Below, one piece after another: positions 1-11,073 of a stretch of DNA of 54,427 nucleotides (position 1 is the first letter of the stretch; every line of letters begins with the position of its first letter). The stretch spans positions 1 through 54,427 of the forward strand of contig QCCC01000006.1 of assembly GCA_003281415.1 (NCBI GenBank), given 5' to 3'. Below the pieces are notes generated by a model, which did not search any database, had not been told where the DNA came from, and saw only the letters and a program-made list of their open reading frames with translations. Origin of the DNA: Prochlorococcus sp. AG-347-K15. Its GTDB lineage: Bacteria; Cyanobacteriota; Cyanobacteriia; PCC-6307; Cyanobiaceae. The translations under genes were made by a program, and so were the position numbers.

Positions 1-447
1 GCCTCTACTTTAAAAGTTGGGATTGTAATAGCAAGATTTAATGATTTAATTACAAATAAAATTCTATCTGGTTGTCTTGATTGTTTAAAAAGACATGGTT
101 TAGATACTTCAGAATTAAGCAATCAAGTAGATATAGTTTGGGTTCCAGGTTCATTCGAATTACCAATCGCAGCTAAAACCCTCATGAAAAAAAAGAGTTA
201 TGACGTTGTAATTGCTCTTGGGGCTGTTATCCGTGGTGAAACTTCCCACTATGATGTAGTTATATCTGAGGCGAGTAAAGGTATTTCGCAAGTTTCAAAT
301 GAAAATAATGTTCCAATTATTTTTGGAGTTTTAACTACTGATACTATGCAGCAGGCTTTAGAAAGAGCAGGAATTAAAAATAATCTTGGTTGGAATTATG
401 CTTTACAAGCAATTGAAATGGGATCCTTAATTAAAAATTTAAATTAA
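1..447 (+). CDS. ribH: 6,7-dimethyl-8-ribityllumazine synthase, 5' end cut off by the window
   Basis: Penultimate enzyme of riboflavin synthesis: condenses the ribityl-aminouracil intermediate with dihydroxybutanone phosphate to give lumazine; cytosolic, usually a large multimeric shell. Reading frame 1 is open from base 1, so the start lies outside; 148 residues are visible and only about ten N-terminal residues should be missing for a ~155-160 residue family. The substrate-binding PGSFELP motif (visible residues 49-55) and the [12 protein letters not shown] block (74-85), carrying the conserved catalytic-region His, are intact. The gene ends at a TAA and is followed by tRNA-Gly on the same strand. 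Identification is secure; the true start cannot be seen. Confidence 0.96.
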   Translation, partial: ASTLKVGIVIARFNDLITNKILSGCLDCLKRHGLDTSELSNQVDIVWVPGSFELPIAAKTLMKKKSYDVVIALGAVIRGETSHYDVVISEASKGISQVSNENNVPIIFGVLTTDTMQQALERAGIKNNLGWNYALQAIEMGSLIKNLN

Positions 448-508
448 TTGAAAAATTTTAATTATTTCTATCATTGATCCCTTCTTTGAGATAAAATAAA
501 AAAGTTAT

Positions 509-580
509 GCGGATGTAGCTCAGTGGTAGAGCATCTCCTTGCCAAGGAGAATGTCGAGAGTTCGAATCTCTTCATCCGCT
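509..580 (+). tRNA. tRNA-Gly (anticodon GCC)
   Basis: A 72-nt cloverleaf can be folded by eye: acceptor stem GCGGATG pairs with CATCCGC, the T-loop is TTCGAAT, and a 5-bp anticodon stem closes loop TTGCCAA with anticodon GCC at 541-543. The discriminator base is T and no CCA is encoded. It sits between ribH and the NTF2-like gene on the same strand. Confidence 0.96.
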
Positions 581-625
581 TTTAATGTTTGTATCTTTTA
601 GAATATTTTTAACAATAATTTCGTA

Positions 626-1057
626 ATGACAAGAGTAATTTCTATTGAGGATTTAAAGGGATTATTTACTAAACCTTATGGTTCAGAAGCACCAACAAAA
701 CAAAAATGGGCTGAATTTTATAATGAGAATGTTATTTTTACAGACCCAACTCAGGAAACAGAGGGCTTAGATTCTTATGTTAAGGCTCAAGAAAAGCTAG
801 TTAAAAGATGTGATGATGTTTTTTTAGAAACTCATGCAATTTCCATAACTGGGGATTGTGGATTTGTTGAATGGACTATGGGTTTAAAAATTATGGGTAA
901 AGAATTTATTTATCCTGGAACTACTCGTTTATTATTTGGTGAAAATGGATTAATAAAAGAGCACAGAGATTATTTTGATTTTTGTGGCCCAACTTTTGGA
1001 CCAGTGCCTATTTTTGGACCTTTTATAAGATGGCTTTATAGTAGATTTGTATCTTGA
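626..1057 (+). CDS. NTF2/SnoaL-like fold protein of unknown function
   Basis: 143 residues with the look of the nuclear transport factor 2-like (SnoaL-like) alpha+beta barrel: an N-terminal helix with KWAEFYNENVIFTDP at about 27-41, then alternating strands with aromatic pocket residues (VEWTMGL, YPGTTRLLF, HRDYFDF). Members of this fold bind or isomerise small hydrophobic ligands, but fold membership does not give a substrate. A hydrophobic Gly/Pro-rich tail (FGPVPIFGPFIRWLY) suggests a membrane- or lipid-facing end. No signal peptide. It follows tRNA-Gly and faces the convergent GNAT gene. No specific function should be assigned. Confidence 0.8.
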   Translation: MTRVISIEDLKGLFTKPYGSEAPTKQKWAEFYNENVIFTDPTQETEGLDSYVKAQEKLVKRCDDVFLETHAISITGDCGFVEWTMGLKIMGKEFIYPGTTRLLFGENGLIKEHRDYFDFCGPTFGPVPIFGPFIRWLYSRFVS

Positions 1058-1085
1058 TTTTGTTTTTCATTAGAAACAGAGTGCT

Positions 1086-1541
1086 TTATATTTCACGAAT
1101 CAATAAATTTTGAGAAGTAACTTCTTTAAAATCAAATTGAGAATAAAACAATTTTTTATTTGTTGTCATTAGATATAATTTTTTTGTATTTTTAATTTTT
1201 TTAGAAGACAAAATATTTTTTACAATTAATGAGCCAAAACCTTTGCCTTGGTGATTTTGATCTATAACAATATCCCAAAGCACTCCGCGGTAAATCCCAT
1301 CGGTTAGAGCTCTACCAAACCCAACTATTTCTTTACCAACCCAAAGACTTATTACGACATCACTGTTAGCAAGACATTTTTTTAGATCATTAATTGTTCT
1401 ATTTTTTGCCCAGAAAGCATTGTTATCTAGTAATTTTTGTAGCTTAATTAATCCGTTTGTTGGTTGAAGATTAGGACCTAATCCAAAAACCCTTAATCCT
1501 AAAGCTCCTTTAGCATGTTTGATTAGAGATATTTCTTTCAT
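1086..1541 (-). CDS. GNAT-family N-acetyltransferase
   Basis: 151-residue single-domain acyl-CoA N-acetyltransferase. The family motif A for acetyl-CoA pyrophosphate binding is visible as NHQGKGFG at residues 96-103, preceded by the strand LWDIVIDQ (88-95), and motif B follows with LYLMTTNKKLFYSQFDF at about 122-138. The substrate is unknown; candidates in this superfamily include amino groups of small metabolites, antibiotics or protein N-termini. It is transcribed convergently toward the NTF2-like gene with 28 bases between stops and divergently from secA. Start ATG at 1541 is the first Met of the open frame. Confidence 0.85.
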   Translation of the reverse strand: MKEISLIKHAKGALGLRVFGLGPNLQPTNGLIKLQKLLDNNAFWAKNRTINDLKKCLANSDVVISLWVGKEIVGFGRALTDGIYRGVLWDIVIDQNHQGKGFGSLIVKNILSSKKIKNTKKLYLMTTNKKLFYSQFDFKEVTSQNLLIREI

Positions 1542-1671
1542 TTATTAAAAAGATTTTTGAAAAGTGATGTTAGCTAGGTTATTTTTTGACTTTAATCTAA
1601 ATACCTTAATCGATAGTTTCTTTAAAATAAAGAGATAATAGCTTTCTTCATTCTGTTGTAACGCACTAATT

Positions 1672-1677
1672 TATAAT
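1672..1677 (+). promoter_or_regulatory. Candidate -10 box for secA
   Basis: A perfect TATAAT lies 37 bases before the secA ATG inside a 173-base gap shared with the divergent GNAT gene. No good -35 match stands at 17-base spacing, which is common in Prochlorococcus promoters. Candidate only. Confidence 0.4.
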
Positions 1678-1714
1678 GTTTGTAATAAGATGAATTTTTT
1701 AAGGACTTTGACTT

Positions 1715-4546
1715 ATGCTAAAACTTTTGTTTGGAGATCCGAATACACGAAAGTTAAAGCGCTATCAACCAATAGTGGAAGAGATAAATTTTTTAGAAGA
1801 AGAAATTTCTCAATTGACAGATAATGAATTAAGAACAGAAACTCATAATCTCAAATCTAAGATATCAACAGAATTAGATTTCAAAAAACAAAAGATACTC
1901 TTAGACGAATATCTTCCTAAAGCCTTTGCAATCGTTAGAGAGGCAAGTAAACGTGTGCTTGATATGAGGCATTTTGATGTTCAGTTAATAGGCGGCATGG
2001 TTTTACATGAGTGTCAAATTTCTGAGATGAAGACTGGAGAGGGGAAAACTCTTGTTGCAACATTACCTTGTTATCTAAATGCTCTTTCTGGGAAAGGTGT
2101 TCATGTTGTTACTGTAAATGATTATTTAGCTAGAAGAGACGCAGAGTGGATGGGACAAGTCCATCGTTTTTTAGGTTTATCAGTTGGATTAATACAGCAA
2201 GATATGAGTCCCGTTGAGAGAAAGAAAAATTACGATTGTGATATAACTTATGCTACAAATTCTGAATTAGGATTTGATTATTTAAGAGATAATATGGCTA
2301 CTGATATTAATGAGGTAGTGCAAAGGAAATTCAACTATTGTGTGATTGATGAGGTTGATTCAATATTAATTGATGAAGCCAGAACACCTTTAATTATTTC
2401 TGGGCAAGTTGAAAGACCGCAAGAAAAATATCAAAAAGCCGCAGAATTATCTCTGGCATTAGTTAAAGCAAAAGAATTAAGTAAAGATGGTATTGATCCA
2501 GAAGGGGATTATGAAGTTGATGAAAAGCAGAGAAGTTGCATATTAACTGATCAGGGTTTCTCTAAATGTGAAGAGTTTTTGGCCGTTAATGATTTATATA
2601 ATCCTCAAGATCCTTGGGCACATTACATAACCAACGCTTTAAAAGCAAAAGAATTATTTATTAAAGATGTTAATTACATTATTAAAAATGATGAAGCTGT
2701 GATAGTAGACGAATTCACTGGTAGGGTAATGCCTGGAAGACGTTGGAGTGACGGGCAGCATCAAGCAATTGAAGCGAAAGAAAAGCTAAAAATTCAGCCT
2801 GAGACTCAAACATTAGCATCTATTACTTATCAGAATTTTTTCCTCTTATATCCTGGTCTAGCAGGAATGACGGGAACTGCAAAAACTGAAGAGGTTGAAT
2901 TTGAAAAAACTTATAAATTAGAATCGACCGTTATTCCGACAAATCAAATAAGAAAGAGAAAAGATTGGGCTGATCAAGTATTTAAGACAGAGATTGGCAA
3001 ATGGAAAGCTGTTGCTAAGGAAACGGCACAAATCCATAGAGATGGTAGGCCTGTTTTAGTTGGTACAACAAGTGTTGAAAAAAGCGAATTATTAAGTTCA
3101 CTTTTATCTGAAGAAAAAATTCCTCATAATTTGTTAAATGCTAAGCCAGAGAATGTTGAACGTGAGGCAGAAATTATTGCACAGGCAGGTAGAGCAGGTG
3201 CTGTTACCATCGCGACTAATATGGCCGGGAGGGGAACTGATATAATCCTCGGCGGAAACAGTGACTATATGGCAAGACTGAAATTAAAAGAAATTTTAGT
3301 TCCTTTATTAGTAAAGCCAGATAATGAGCATAAGCCGCCAATCCCTAAACAAAGAAGTAAAAAAGCTAAGGTTGGTTTTTCTTCAAAGGTGGGCTCAAAT
3401 TTAAAACAGAATATTTCAGAATCTTCAAAAAGTCTTTTTCCTTCAAAATTAGATGAAGCACTTGAAAAGAAACTTTCTTCTTTATCCAACAAACTTGTTG
3501 AAAATTGGGGCGATAGACAACTTTCTGTCTTGGAGTTGGATGACAGAATAGCTACTGCATCAGAGAAAGCACCAACTGAGGATAGCTTGATAAAGCTTTT
3601 GAGAGAATCTTTATTAGATGTAAAAAAAGAATATGAAAAAGTTTTGATCCATGAAGAGAAAAAAGTAAGAGAAGCTGGCGGTTTGCATGTTATTGGTACT
3701 GAGCGACATGAATCAAGAAGAGTAGATAATCAACTTAGAGGTAGAGCAGGAAGACAAGGTGATCTTGGAAGTACCAGATTCTTTTTATCCCTAGAAGATA
3801 ATTTATTAAGGATTTTTGGAGGTGATAGGGTTGCAAATCTAATGAATGCATTTAGGGTTGATGAAGATATGCCTATTGAGTCAGGAATGCTTACTAGGTC
3901 TTTAGAAAGTGCTCAAAAGAAAGTAGAGACTTATTATTACGATATTAGAAAACAAGTTTTTGAATATGACGAAGTAATGAATAATCAAAGGAAAGCAGTA
4001 TATAGCGAAAGACTAAGAGTCTTGCGAGGAATTGATTTAAAGAGGCAAGTAATAGGATATGGAGAAAGAACAATGAGTGAAATTGTAGAAGCTTATATTA
4101 ATCCTGATCTTCCTCCTGAAGAATGGAATATTGAGCAATTAATTTCTAAAGTAAAAGAATTTATATATTTATTAGATGATCTTAAAGCTGAGGATGTCAA
4201 TTTATTATCGATAGAAGAATTAAAAAACTATCTTCAAGAACAGTTGCGAATAGCTTATGATTTAAAAGAATCACAAATAGAAAAGATTCGTCCAGGGTTA
4301 ATGAGAGAAGCCGAAAGATTTTTCATTTTGCAGCAAATTGATAATTTATGGAGAGAACATCTTCAATCTATGGATTCCTTAAGGGAATCAGTCGGATTAA
4401 GAGGTTATGGTCAAAAAGACCCTCTAATTGAATATAAAAATGAGGGTTATGATATGTTTCTCGAAATGATGACTAATATGAGACGAAATGTGATTTATTC
4501 AATGTTTATGTTTCAACCAAAAACTGATACAGATGACAAAAATTAA
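1715..4546 (+). CDS. secA: Preprotein translocase ATPase SecA
   Basis: Motor ATPase that drives unfolded preproteins through SecYEG at the plasma and, in cyanobacteria, thylakoid membrane. 943 residues: Walker A GEGKT at about 108-112, DEAD-type Walker B IDEVD near 211-215, the preprotein cross-linking region after it, and the second nucleotide-binding lobe with RGRAGRQGD near 672-680. A charged Lys/Ser-rich insertion at about residues 540-600 is cyanobacterial in character. The C-terminus ends in an Asp/Lys tail and lacks the Cys-rich zinc motif that binds SecB in proteobacteria, which fits the absence of SecB in cyanobacteria. It stands alone between a divergent GNAT gene and convergent cysE (8-base gap). 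Confidence 0.98.
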   Translation: MLKLLFGDPNTRKLKRYQPIVEEINFLEEEISQLTDNELRTETHNLKSKISTELDFKKQKILLDEYLPKAFAIVREASKRVLDMRHFDVQLIGGMVLHECQISEMKTGEGKTLVATLPCYLNALSGKGVHVVTVNDYLARRDAEWMGQVHRFLGLSVGLIQQDMSPVERKKNYDCDITYATNSELGFDYLRDNMATDINEVVQRKFNYCVIDEVDSILIDEARTPLIISGQVERPQEKYQKAAELSLALVKAKELSKDGIDPEGDYEVDEKQRSCILTDQGFSKCEEFLAVNDLYNPQDPWAHYITNALKAKELFIKDVNYIIKNDEAVIVDEFTGRVMPGRRWSDGQHQAIEAKEKLKIQPETQTLASITYQNFFLLYPGLAGMTGTAKTEEVEFEKTYKLESTVIPTNQIRKRKDWADQVFKTEIGKWKAVAKETAQIHRDGRPVLVGTTSVEKSELLSSLLSEEKIPHNLLNAKPENVEREAEIIAQAGRAGAVTIATNMAGRGTDIILGGNSDYMARLKLKEILVPLLVKPDNEHKPPIPKQRSKKAKVGFSSKVGSNLKQNISESSKSLFPSKLDEALEKKLSSLSNKLVENWGDRQLSVLELDDRIATASEKAPTEDSLIKLLRESLLDVKKEYEKVLIHEEKKVREAGGLHVIGTERHESRRVDNQLRGRAGRQGDLGSTRFFLSLEDNLLRIFGGDRVANLMNAFRVDEDMPIESGMLTRSLESAQKKVETYYYDIRKQVFEYDEVMNNQRKAVYSERLRVLRGIDLKRQVIGYGERTMSEIVEAYINPDLPPEEWNIEQLISKVKEFIYLLDDLKAEDVNLLSIEELKNYLQEQLRIAYDLKESQIEKIRPGLMREAERFFILQQIDNLWREHLQSMDSLRESVGLRGYGQKDPLIEYKNEGYDMFLEMMTNMRRNVIYSMFMFQPKTDTDDKN

Positions 4547-4554
4547 ATCAAGAT

Positions 4555-5292
4555 TTAATCATCTCCAAGAAATTCTATAATTTCCTTGTCTTTGAGATTT
4601 TGAGAATCACCCAGTTTTGAAATATCAATAGATTCTGAGTTAGCTATACATTGAAGAGTTTTTTGTAATTTAAGAATTTCATTTTCAAGGAAGTCTATTC
4701 TATCCATTAAATTTTTTATCACATTAGCTTCTGCATCTGGCAAGGCAGAGTGAGCTAATGGATTCACTTTGACACCACTTTGATGAACTACTCTGCCTGG
4801 TACTCCAACTACAGTACTGTTCCCTTCTACATTACGAACAACTACTGAACCCGCACCAATACGGGTATTAGATCCTACTGTGATAGATCCTAGAACTTTT
4901 GCACCTGCTCCAACTACAACATTTTCTTTTAATGTTGGGTGTCTTTTCCCGTGACTTTTGCCAGTCCCTCCTAATGTCACTCCTTGATAAAGGAGACAAT
5001 TATTTCCTATCTCAGCTGTTTCACCAATTACAACTCCCATTCCATGGTCTATGAAAACCTTTTTGCCAATTTTAGCTCCAGGATGAATTTCAATACCTGT
5101 TAAAAGCCTATTTAGATGACTTAATAAGCGTGGAATTAAAGGAATTTTTATTTGCCATAATTTATGAGTAAATCTATGAATCACTATTGATTGAAAACCT
5201 GGGTAGCAAAGAAAAATCTCTAATATTCCTCTTGCGGCAGGATCTCTCTCTTTAATAATTTCTATATCTGATTTAAAAGTTCTAAACATCAT
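4555..5292 (-). CDS. cysE: Serine O-acetyltransferase
   Basis: Makes O-acetylserine from serine and acetyl-CoA, the committed step into cysteine. 245 residues: an N-terminal helical region followed by a left-handed beta-helix of hexapeptide repeats from about residue 67. The active-site stretch IDHGMGVVIGETAEIG (81-96) and the acetyl-CoA turn GGTGKSHGKRHPTL (108-121) are intact, then GVPGR at 163-167. A C-terminal tail of about 60 residues contains a heptad-like helix. Its start lies 3 bases after the stop of the upstream gntR-like gene, so the two are almost certainly co-transcribed. Cysteine feedback on CysE is known for the family; nothing here tests it. Confidence 0.96.
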   Translation of the reverse strand: MMFRTFKSDIEIIKERDPAARGILEIFLCYPGFQSIVIHRFTHKLWQIKIPLIPRLLSHLNRLLTGIEIHPGAKIGKKVFIDHGMGVVIGETAEIGNNCLLYQGVTLGGTGKSHGKRHPTLKENVVVGAGAKVLGSITVGSNTRIGAGSVVVRNVEGNSTVVGVPGRVVHQSGVKVNPLAHSALPDAEANVIKNLMDRIDFLENEILKLQKTLQCIANSESIDISKLGDSQNLKDKEIIEFLGDD

Positions 5293-5295
5293 GAT

Positions 5296-6282
5296 CTAAT
5301 TTAAAACCCCAATTTCTTTTTTTAATTGATTGATTGTTTCTATACTTAAATAATTTTTAGAGCATATTATTTGAGGCAATCTCATAAGCTGAGACCGATT
5401 TTTTAATAATGTGTTTTCCACAACTGATAAGCTAGGCCCATCACAAACTATATGGTTTGAAGCCTTTAAAAGTGATAGTAATCTACTTTTATTATCTGAG
5501 ATTGCGGTCATAAGCATTAATTCACTACCTCGCATGCTGTGTATGATAACCTCTGCTGCTCTCAATAACCCAGGACTTATGCTAACAATACCTACACAAC
5601 TTCCAGCATTTAATTCTTTGATAATTTTCAATTCCTTTTGAAAATCGCTCAAGTCAACTGCAATAGCTCGTATTCCATGTTGTTTAGCTACTTTTTCTAA
5701 AGGCTGCAAAAAATATCTGCTTGTTACAACAGTACCATTATTTGAATTACTCAAAACTTTTTCTAATTCTTCCATAGGAACAACTTCTACTGGTACATTA
5801 ACTTTTGGAGATAGGTCTTCTGCTATTAGCATAGAAGCGCCTATATCTTCTCTTGGAGTACTGACTATAATTCTTGCTCCGCATTTAATGCGCCAATCAA
5901 TTTCATTGGTTAATATTTCTCTTGCTTCTTGTAATGTACAGCCAAGTTTTATAAAGTTATCAATTGCCTTCTTGGCTTCTTGATCTGGTGGTTTGCTTAT
6001 TTTGTCTTTTGAGTAAACTGGTTTTTTAAAGTTTCTTTTAGTCAGATTGTCTCTTACATAGATACCTGATCCAGCTATGGCTTCAACAACTCCATCAATT
6101 TCAAGTTGTCTGTATACTTTACTTATAGTATTTCGATGAAGGCCAGTCTGCATGGCAAGCTGCCTAGTACTCGGCAATCTGTGACCGGGAGGATAGTGTC
6201 TTGCTGCTATTGCAAAGCAAATTTGATTATATAATTGAGTCGATGCAGGGATATCACTTTCTTGTTGAATATGAAATCTCAC
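5296..6282 (-). CDS. GntR-type transcriptional regulator with unrecognised C-terminal domain
   Basis: 328 residues. The first ~75 form a GntR winged helix: PASTQLYNQICFAIAA, the PPGHRLPSTRQLA recognition region, then a helix-turn-helix with LHRNTISKVYRQLE, and a wing ending GSGIYVRDN. This layout is classical for GntR proteins that read a diad operator as dimers. The remaining ~230 residues are not the aminotransferase-like MocR domain, nor an obvious UTRA or FadR domain; they alternate strands and helices (RIIVSTPRED, GTVVTSRYF, IRAIAVDLSD) like a Rossmann or periplasmic-binding-protein fold, so a small effector is plausible but unknown. It precedes cysE with a 3-base gap. Sulfur control is an inference from position only. 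Confidence 0.88.
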   Translation of the reverse strand: MRFHIQQESDIPASTQLYNQICFAIAARHYPPGHRLPSTRQLAMQTGLHRNTISKVYRQLEIDGVVEAIAGSGIYVRDNLTKRNFKKPVYSKDKISKPPDQEAKKAIDNFIKLGCTLQEAREILTNEIDWRIKCGARIIVSTPREDIGASMLIAEDLSPKVNVPVEVVPMEELEKVLSNSNNGTVVTSRYFLQPLEKVAKQHGIRAIAVDLSDFQKELKIIKELNAGSCVGIVSISPGLLRAAEVIIHSMRGSELMLMTAISDNKSRLLSLLKASNHIVCDGPSLSVVENTLLKNRSQLMRLPQIICSKNYLSIETINQLKKEIGVLN

Positions 6283-6363
6283 TTTTGAAAAACCTTGTTT
6301 AAATAATTTTTATGCATAGTGACACTTTAACATTCGGCATAGTTTTTCAATTAAGAAATCTCA

Positions 6364-6933
6364 CTATGTATCTTTTTTAATAAGAGGAGTTTTTCTTGGA
6401 CTTAAAAACATAATCATATTTCTCCCTTCTCTTTTTGGCTTTTGTTGTACCTCTGATTGCTCTTCTAAATCATTAGCCATTTTTAAAAGGAGTGTTTCAG
6501 CTAAATTTGAGTGTTGAATTTCTCTGCCCCTAAAAATTACAGTGCATTTTACTTTGTCTCCAGATTTTAGAAATTTAGTAGCTTGACCTATTCGCACGTC
6601 ATAATCATGTTTATCAATTTTGTACCTCATTTTTACTTCTTTAACTTCTGTTTGGTGTGATTTTTTTCTTGCCTCTTTTGCTTTTTTTTCTTGTTCAAAT
6701 TTATATTTGCCGTAGTCCATTATTCTACAAACAGGAGGATTTGCTTTTTCGCTGACCAAAACCAAATCAAGTTCTCTTTGAGAGGCAATATCTAATGCTT
6801 TTAATCTTTCTATGACACCTAACTGTTTTCCATCTGAATCAACGACTCTCAATTGAGGGTATTTTATTCTTTCATTAATATTTGGAAGCTCTCTTACAGG
6901 AGCGCGGCGATCAAAGCGTGGGCGTGGTGGCAT
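6364..6933 (-). CDS. infC: Translation initiation factor IF-3
   Basis: Binds the 30S subunit, keeps 50S from joining early and checks start codon and initiator tRNA. 189 residues, in the normal range. The N-domain contains [13 protein letters not shown] and the [24 protein letters not shown] signature at about 56-79; a Lys-rich linker ([15 protein letters not shown]) leads to the C-domain with [18 protein letters not shown] and [14 protein letters not shown]. The C-terminal tail is basic ([19 protein letters not shown]). Start is ATG; the family is known for AUU starts in enterics, which is not the case here. It lies downstream of miaA on the minus strand with 53 bases between. Confidence 0.97.
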   Translation of the reverse strand: MPPRPRFDRRAPVRELPNINERIKYPQLRVVDSDGKQLGVIERLKALDIASQRELDLVLVSEKANPPVCRIMDYGKYKFEQEKKAKEARKKSHQTEVKEVKMRYKIDKHDYDVRIGQATKFLKSGDKVKCTVIFRGREIQHSNLAETLLLKMANDLEEQSEVQQKPKREGRNMIMFLSPRKTPLIKKDT

Positions 6934-6986
6934 TCAGTTTAGTTAAAAATTGATTGGATGAAAAAAATCTAAAATAATTTATAAAG

Positions 6987-7886
6987 TTAGTCTAAAAAAG
7001 ACTCTATCTTAATTATTGCATCTTTTAGCAGGTTTTTGTTATTCAGCCAAATAGGATTATTTTTATTACGGAACCATGTTTTCTGTCTTTTTGCAAATTG
7101 TATCGTTTTTTTAGTAGTTAATTCAATTGCCTCGTCTATAGTTATTTGGTTATTTAAGACACTCTTTGCTTCGCGATAACCAATGGTTTCTAATATTGGT
7201 AAATCGCATCCATATTGAACAATAAGGTTTTTAGTCTCTTCAATAATGCCAGATACAAACATATTTTTTGTTCTTTGCAAAATTCTTTCTTTTAAATTAT
7301 CTCTATCTAATCCAAGCTCTAGTATTCTCCAGTCAGGCGGATTTTGAACTTTTTGAGTTGACAAAGGTTGACCAGTTACATAAAAGACTTCTAAAGCTCT
7401 TATTGTTCTAATTTGATCAGCAAAATTAATTTTTTTTGTTGATACTGGATCACAATTTTTTAAAAGCTCCCAACAACCTTTTTGACCGAGTTGTTCTAAT
7501 TGTTCTCTCAAATTCTTTTGCGGAGGAACATCTGGAACAAAAAAACCTTTTGTCAGGGAGTTCATATATAAACCACTTCCTCCAACAAGAAAAGGTAAAT
7601 TATTTTGATTAATTTCTCTATCAATTGATTTTTTAGCAATTTCTTGAAATTGTTTTACATTAATTTGATTTATAGGTTCTGCAATATCTATTAAAAAATG
7701 CTCTATTTGTTCTTGTTGATTTATTGATGGCTTGGCTGTTCCAATATCCATAGACTTATATATTTGTCTTGAATCGATATTGTGGATACGAGTTTTAAAA
7801 TATTTTGCAATTTCAATAGCTAATTCCGTTTTACCACTTGCTGTTGCTCCAATTAGAACTATTACATGAGGTGTATAAGAAGACAT
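6987..7886 (-). CDS. miaA: tRNA dimethylallyltransferase
   Basis: Adds the dimethylallyl group from DMAPP to N6 of A37 in tRNAs reading UNN codons. 299 residues: P-loop GATASGKT at 13-20, the [16 protein letters not shown] substrate segment at about 38-53, and the [18 protein letters not shown] motif at about 98-115. A C-terminal helical region with [12 protein letters not shown] matches the tRNA-contacting end of the family. First gene of the minus-strand run miaA, infC, gntR-like, cysE and divergent from gyrB, so the 152-base gap to gyrB must contain both promoters. Confidence 0.97.
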   Translation of the reverse strand: MSSYTPHVIVLIGATASGKTELAIEIAKYFKTRIHNIDSRQIYKSMDIGTAKPSINQQEQIEHFLIDIAEPINQINVKQFQEIAKKSIDREINQNNLPFLVGGSGLYMNSLTKGFFVPDVPPQKNLREQLEQLGQKGCWELLKNCDPVSTKKINFADQIRTIRALEVFYVTGQPLSTQKVQNPPDWRILELGLDRDNLKERILQRTKNMFVSGIIEETKNLIVQYGCDLPILETIGYREAKSVLNNQITIDEAIELTTKKTIQFAKRQKTWFRNKNNPIWLNNKNLLKDAIIKIESFLD

Positions 7887-7990
7887 ATGAATTTCTGAAG
7901 AAAAATATATTAGCTATATAATTAAAGTGATTAAATTTTTCATAGACTTCGAGCCTTTCTTTTATTGCGGTGGTAAGTTTAATGAAAGAC

Positions 7991-8031
7991 CTTTTAAAAA
8001 TAACTTTTTAAAAGTTTAATGTTTTTTTTTT
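7991..8031 (+). promoter_or_regulatory. AU hairpin plus T-tract in the gyrB leader
   Basis: A perfect 10-bp inverted repeat (CTTTTAAAAA at 7991-8000, loop TAAC, TTTTTAAAAG at 8005-8014) is followed six bases later by ten Ts at 8022-8031, eight bases before the gyrB ATG. The stem has only one G-C pair, so it is weak as a terminator; it may be an attenuator, a translation-modulating hairpin or an AT-rich promoter element. Seen directly; role unknown. Confidence 0.45.
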
Positions 8032-8038
8032 ATATTAA

Positions 8039-10332
<2,294 letters not shown>

Positions 10333-10335
10333 ATT

Positions 10336-10704
10336 TTGGATATTACCTCAATAATTTTTATTTTATTTGGTAGTACTTTTGGATTAATGCTAAGGATGTT
10401 TATAAGAAATAATATAAAAATTGATATAGGATTCAATATTCAAAATACTTCAATAGTGAATTTCATAGCATCTTTTTTTTTGGGAAATTTAGTAGCTTTA
10501 GAATTTAATAAAAATATATTTTTATTATTATTTTATATCGGTTTTTTAGGATGTTTTAGTACATTTTCATCTTTTATATATCAACTATTTGTTTTACTTC
10601 AAAAGAGGAAATTCATGCGTTTAATTTTTCACTATTTCGAGGTAATAATACTTTCTTTTATATGCTTTTATTTAGGTTATTATTTAATTCAAATTATTAA
10701 ATGA
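10336..10704 (+). CDS. crcB: CrcB/Fluc fluoride channel subunit 1
   Basis: Small four-helix membrane protein of the Fluc family, which exports fluoride as an antiparallel dimer. 122 residues. Family marks are visible: a first-helix Arg in TFGLMLRMFIRNN, the pore Asn in IVNFIASFFLG, and the Phe-box in GFLGCFSTFSSF. The frame opens with TTG, three bases after the preceding stop; no ATG precedes the first membrane helix, so TTG is preferred. The stop overlaps the ATG of a second CrcB gene (ATGA), as in heterodimeric Fluc pairs. No fluoride riboswitch is seen upstream, since the gene is embedded behind gyrB. Confidence 0.85.
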   Translation: MDITSIIFILFGSTFGLMLRMFIRNNIKIDIGFNIQNTSIVNFIASFFLGNLVALEFNKNIFLLLFYIGFLGCFSTFSSFIYQLFVLLQKRKFMRLIFHYFEVIILSFICFYLGYYLIQIIK

Positions 10705-11030
10705 AAATAAAAAGTTTTTTTTATATTCTTATAGCTTGCTATGCAGCTACTTTTTTGAGGTTGTTTATAAATAATGATTTTATTGTTTCAATAATTGGAT
10801 CATTGTTATTTGGTTTTGTTGTTGCCAAAAGATTAAGTTACTCGAAGGAAAAAATTTTATTTAATGGTTTCTTTTCATGCTTTACATCCTTTAGCGGATT
10901 TATGTATTTTTTGTACAACATTTTAAATCAAGGAGATTTGATCAAATTTATAATTTTATCTAATTTGATCATTATCTTTAATCTATTAACGATGTGTTGC
11001 GGGTTCTGGATAAGTAGAAAAATTACTTAG
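10701..11030 (+). CDS. crcB: CrcB/Fluc fluoride channel subunit 2 (divergent partner)
   Basis: 109 residues with the same four-helix pattern as the preceding gene: Arg in AATFLRLFINN, a second helix IVSIIGSLLFG, and a Phe-box in GFFSCFTSFSGF. Aligned by eye, the conserved pore Asn of subunit 1 (IVNFIASFFLG) is Ser here (IVSIIGSLLFG). This suggests a heterodimer with one altered pore, as known for other paired Fluc/FEX proteins, but that is an inference. Translation is coupled to subunit 1 through ATGA. The gene is 43 bases before mgtE. Confidence 0.8.
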   Translation: MKIKSFFYILIACYAATFLRLFINNDFIVSIIGSLLFGFVVAKRLSYSKEKILFNGFFSCFTSFSGFMYFLYNILNQGDLIKFIILSNLIIIFNLLTMCCGFWISRKIT

Positions 11031-11036
11031 ATTTCT

Positions 11037-11042
11037 TATAAT
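11037..11042 (+). promoter_or_regulatory. Candidate -10 box for mgtE
   Basis: TATAAT lies 31 bases before the mgtE ATG in the short gap after crcB. A TTGACA at 11055-11060 is too close to the start to serve as its -35. Suggests mgtE may have its own promoter besides read-through from gyrB. Confidence 0.3.
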
Positions 11043-11073
11043 AGTGTTGTTACTTTGACAAAGGATTATATTT

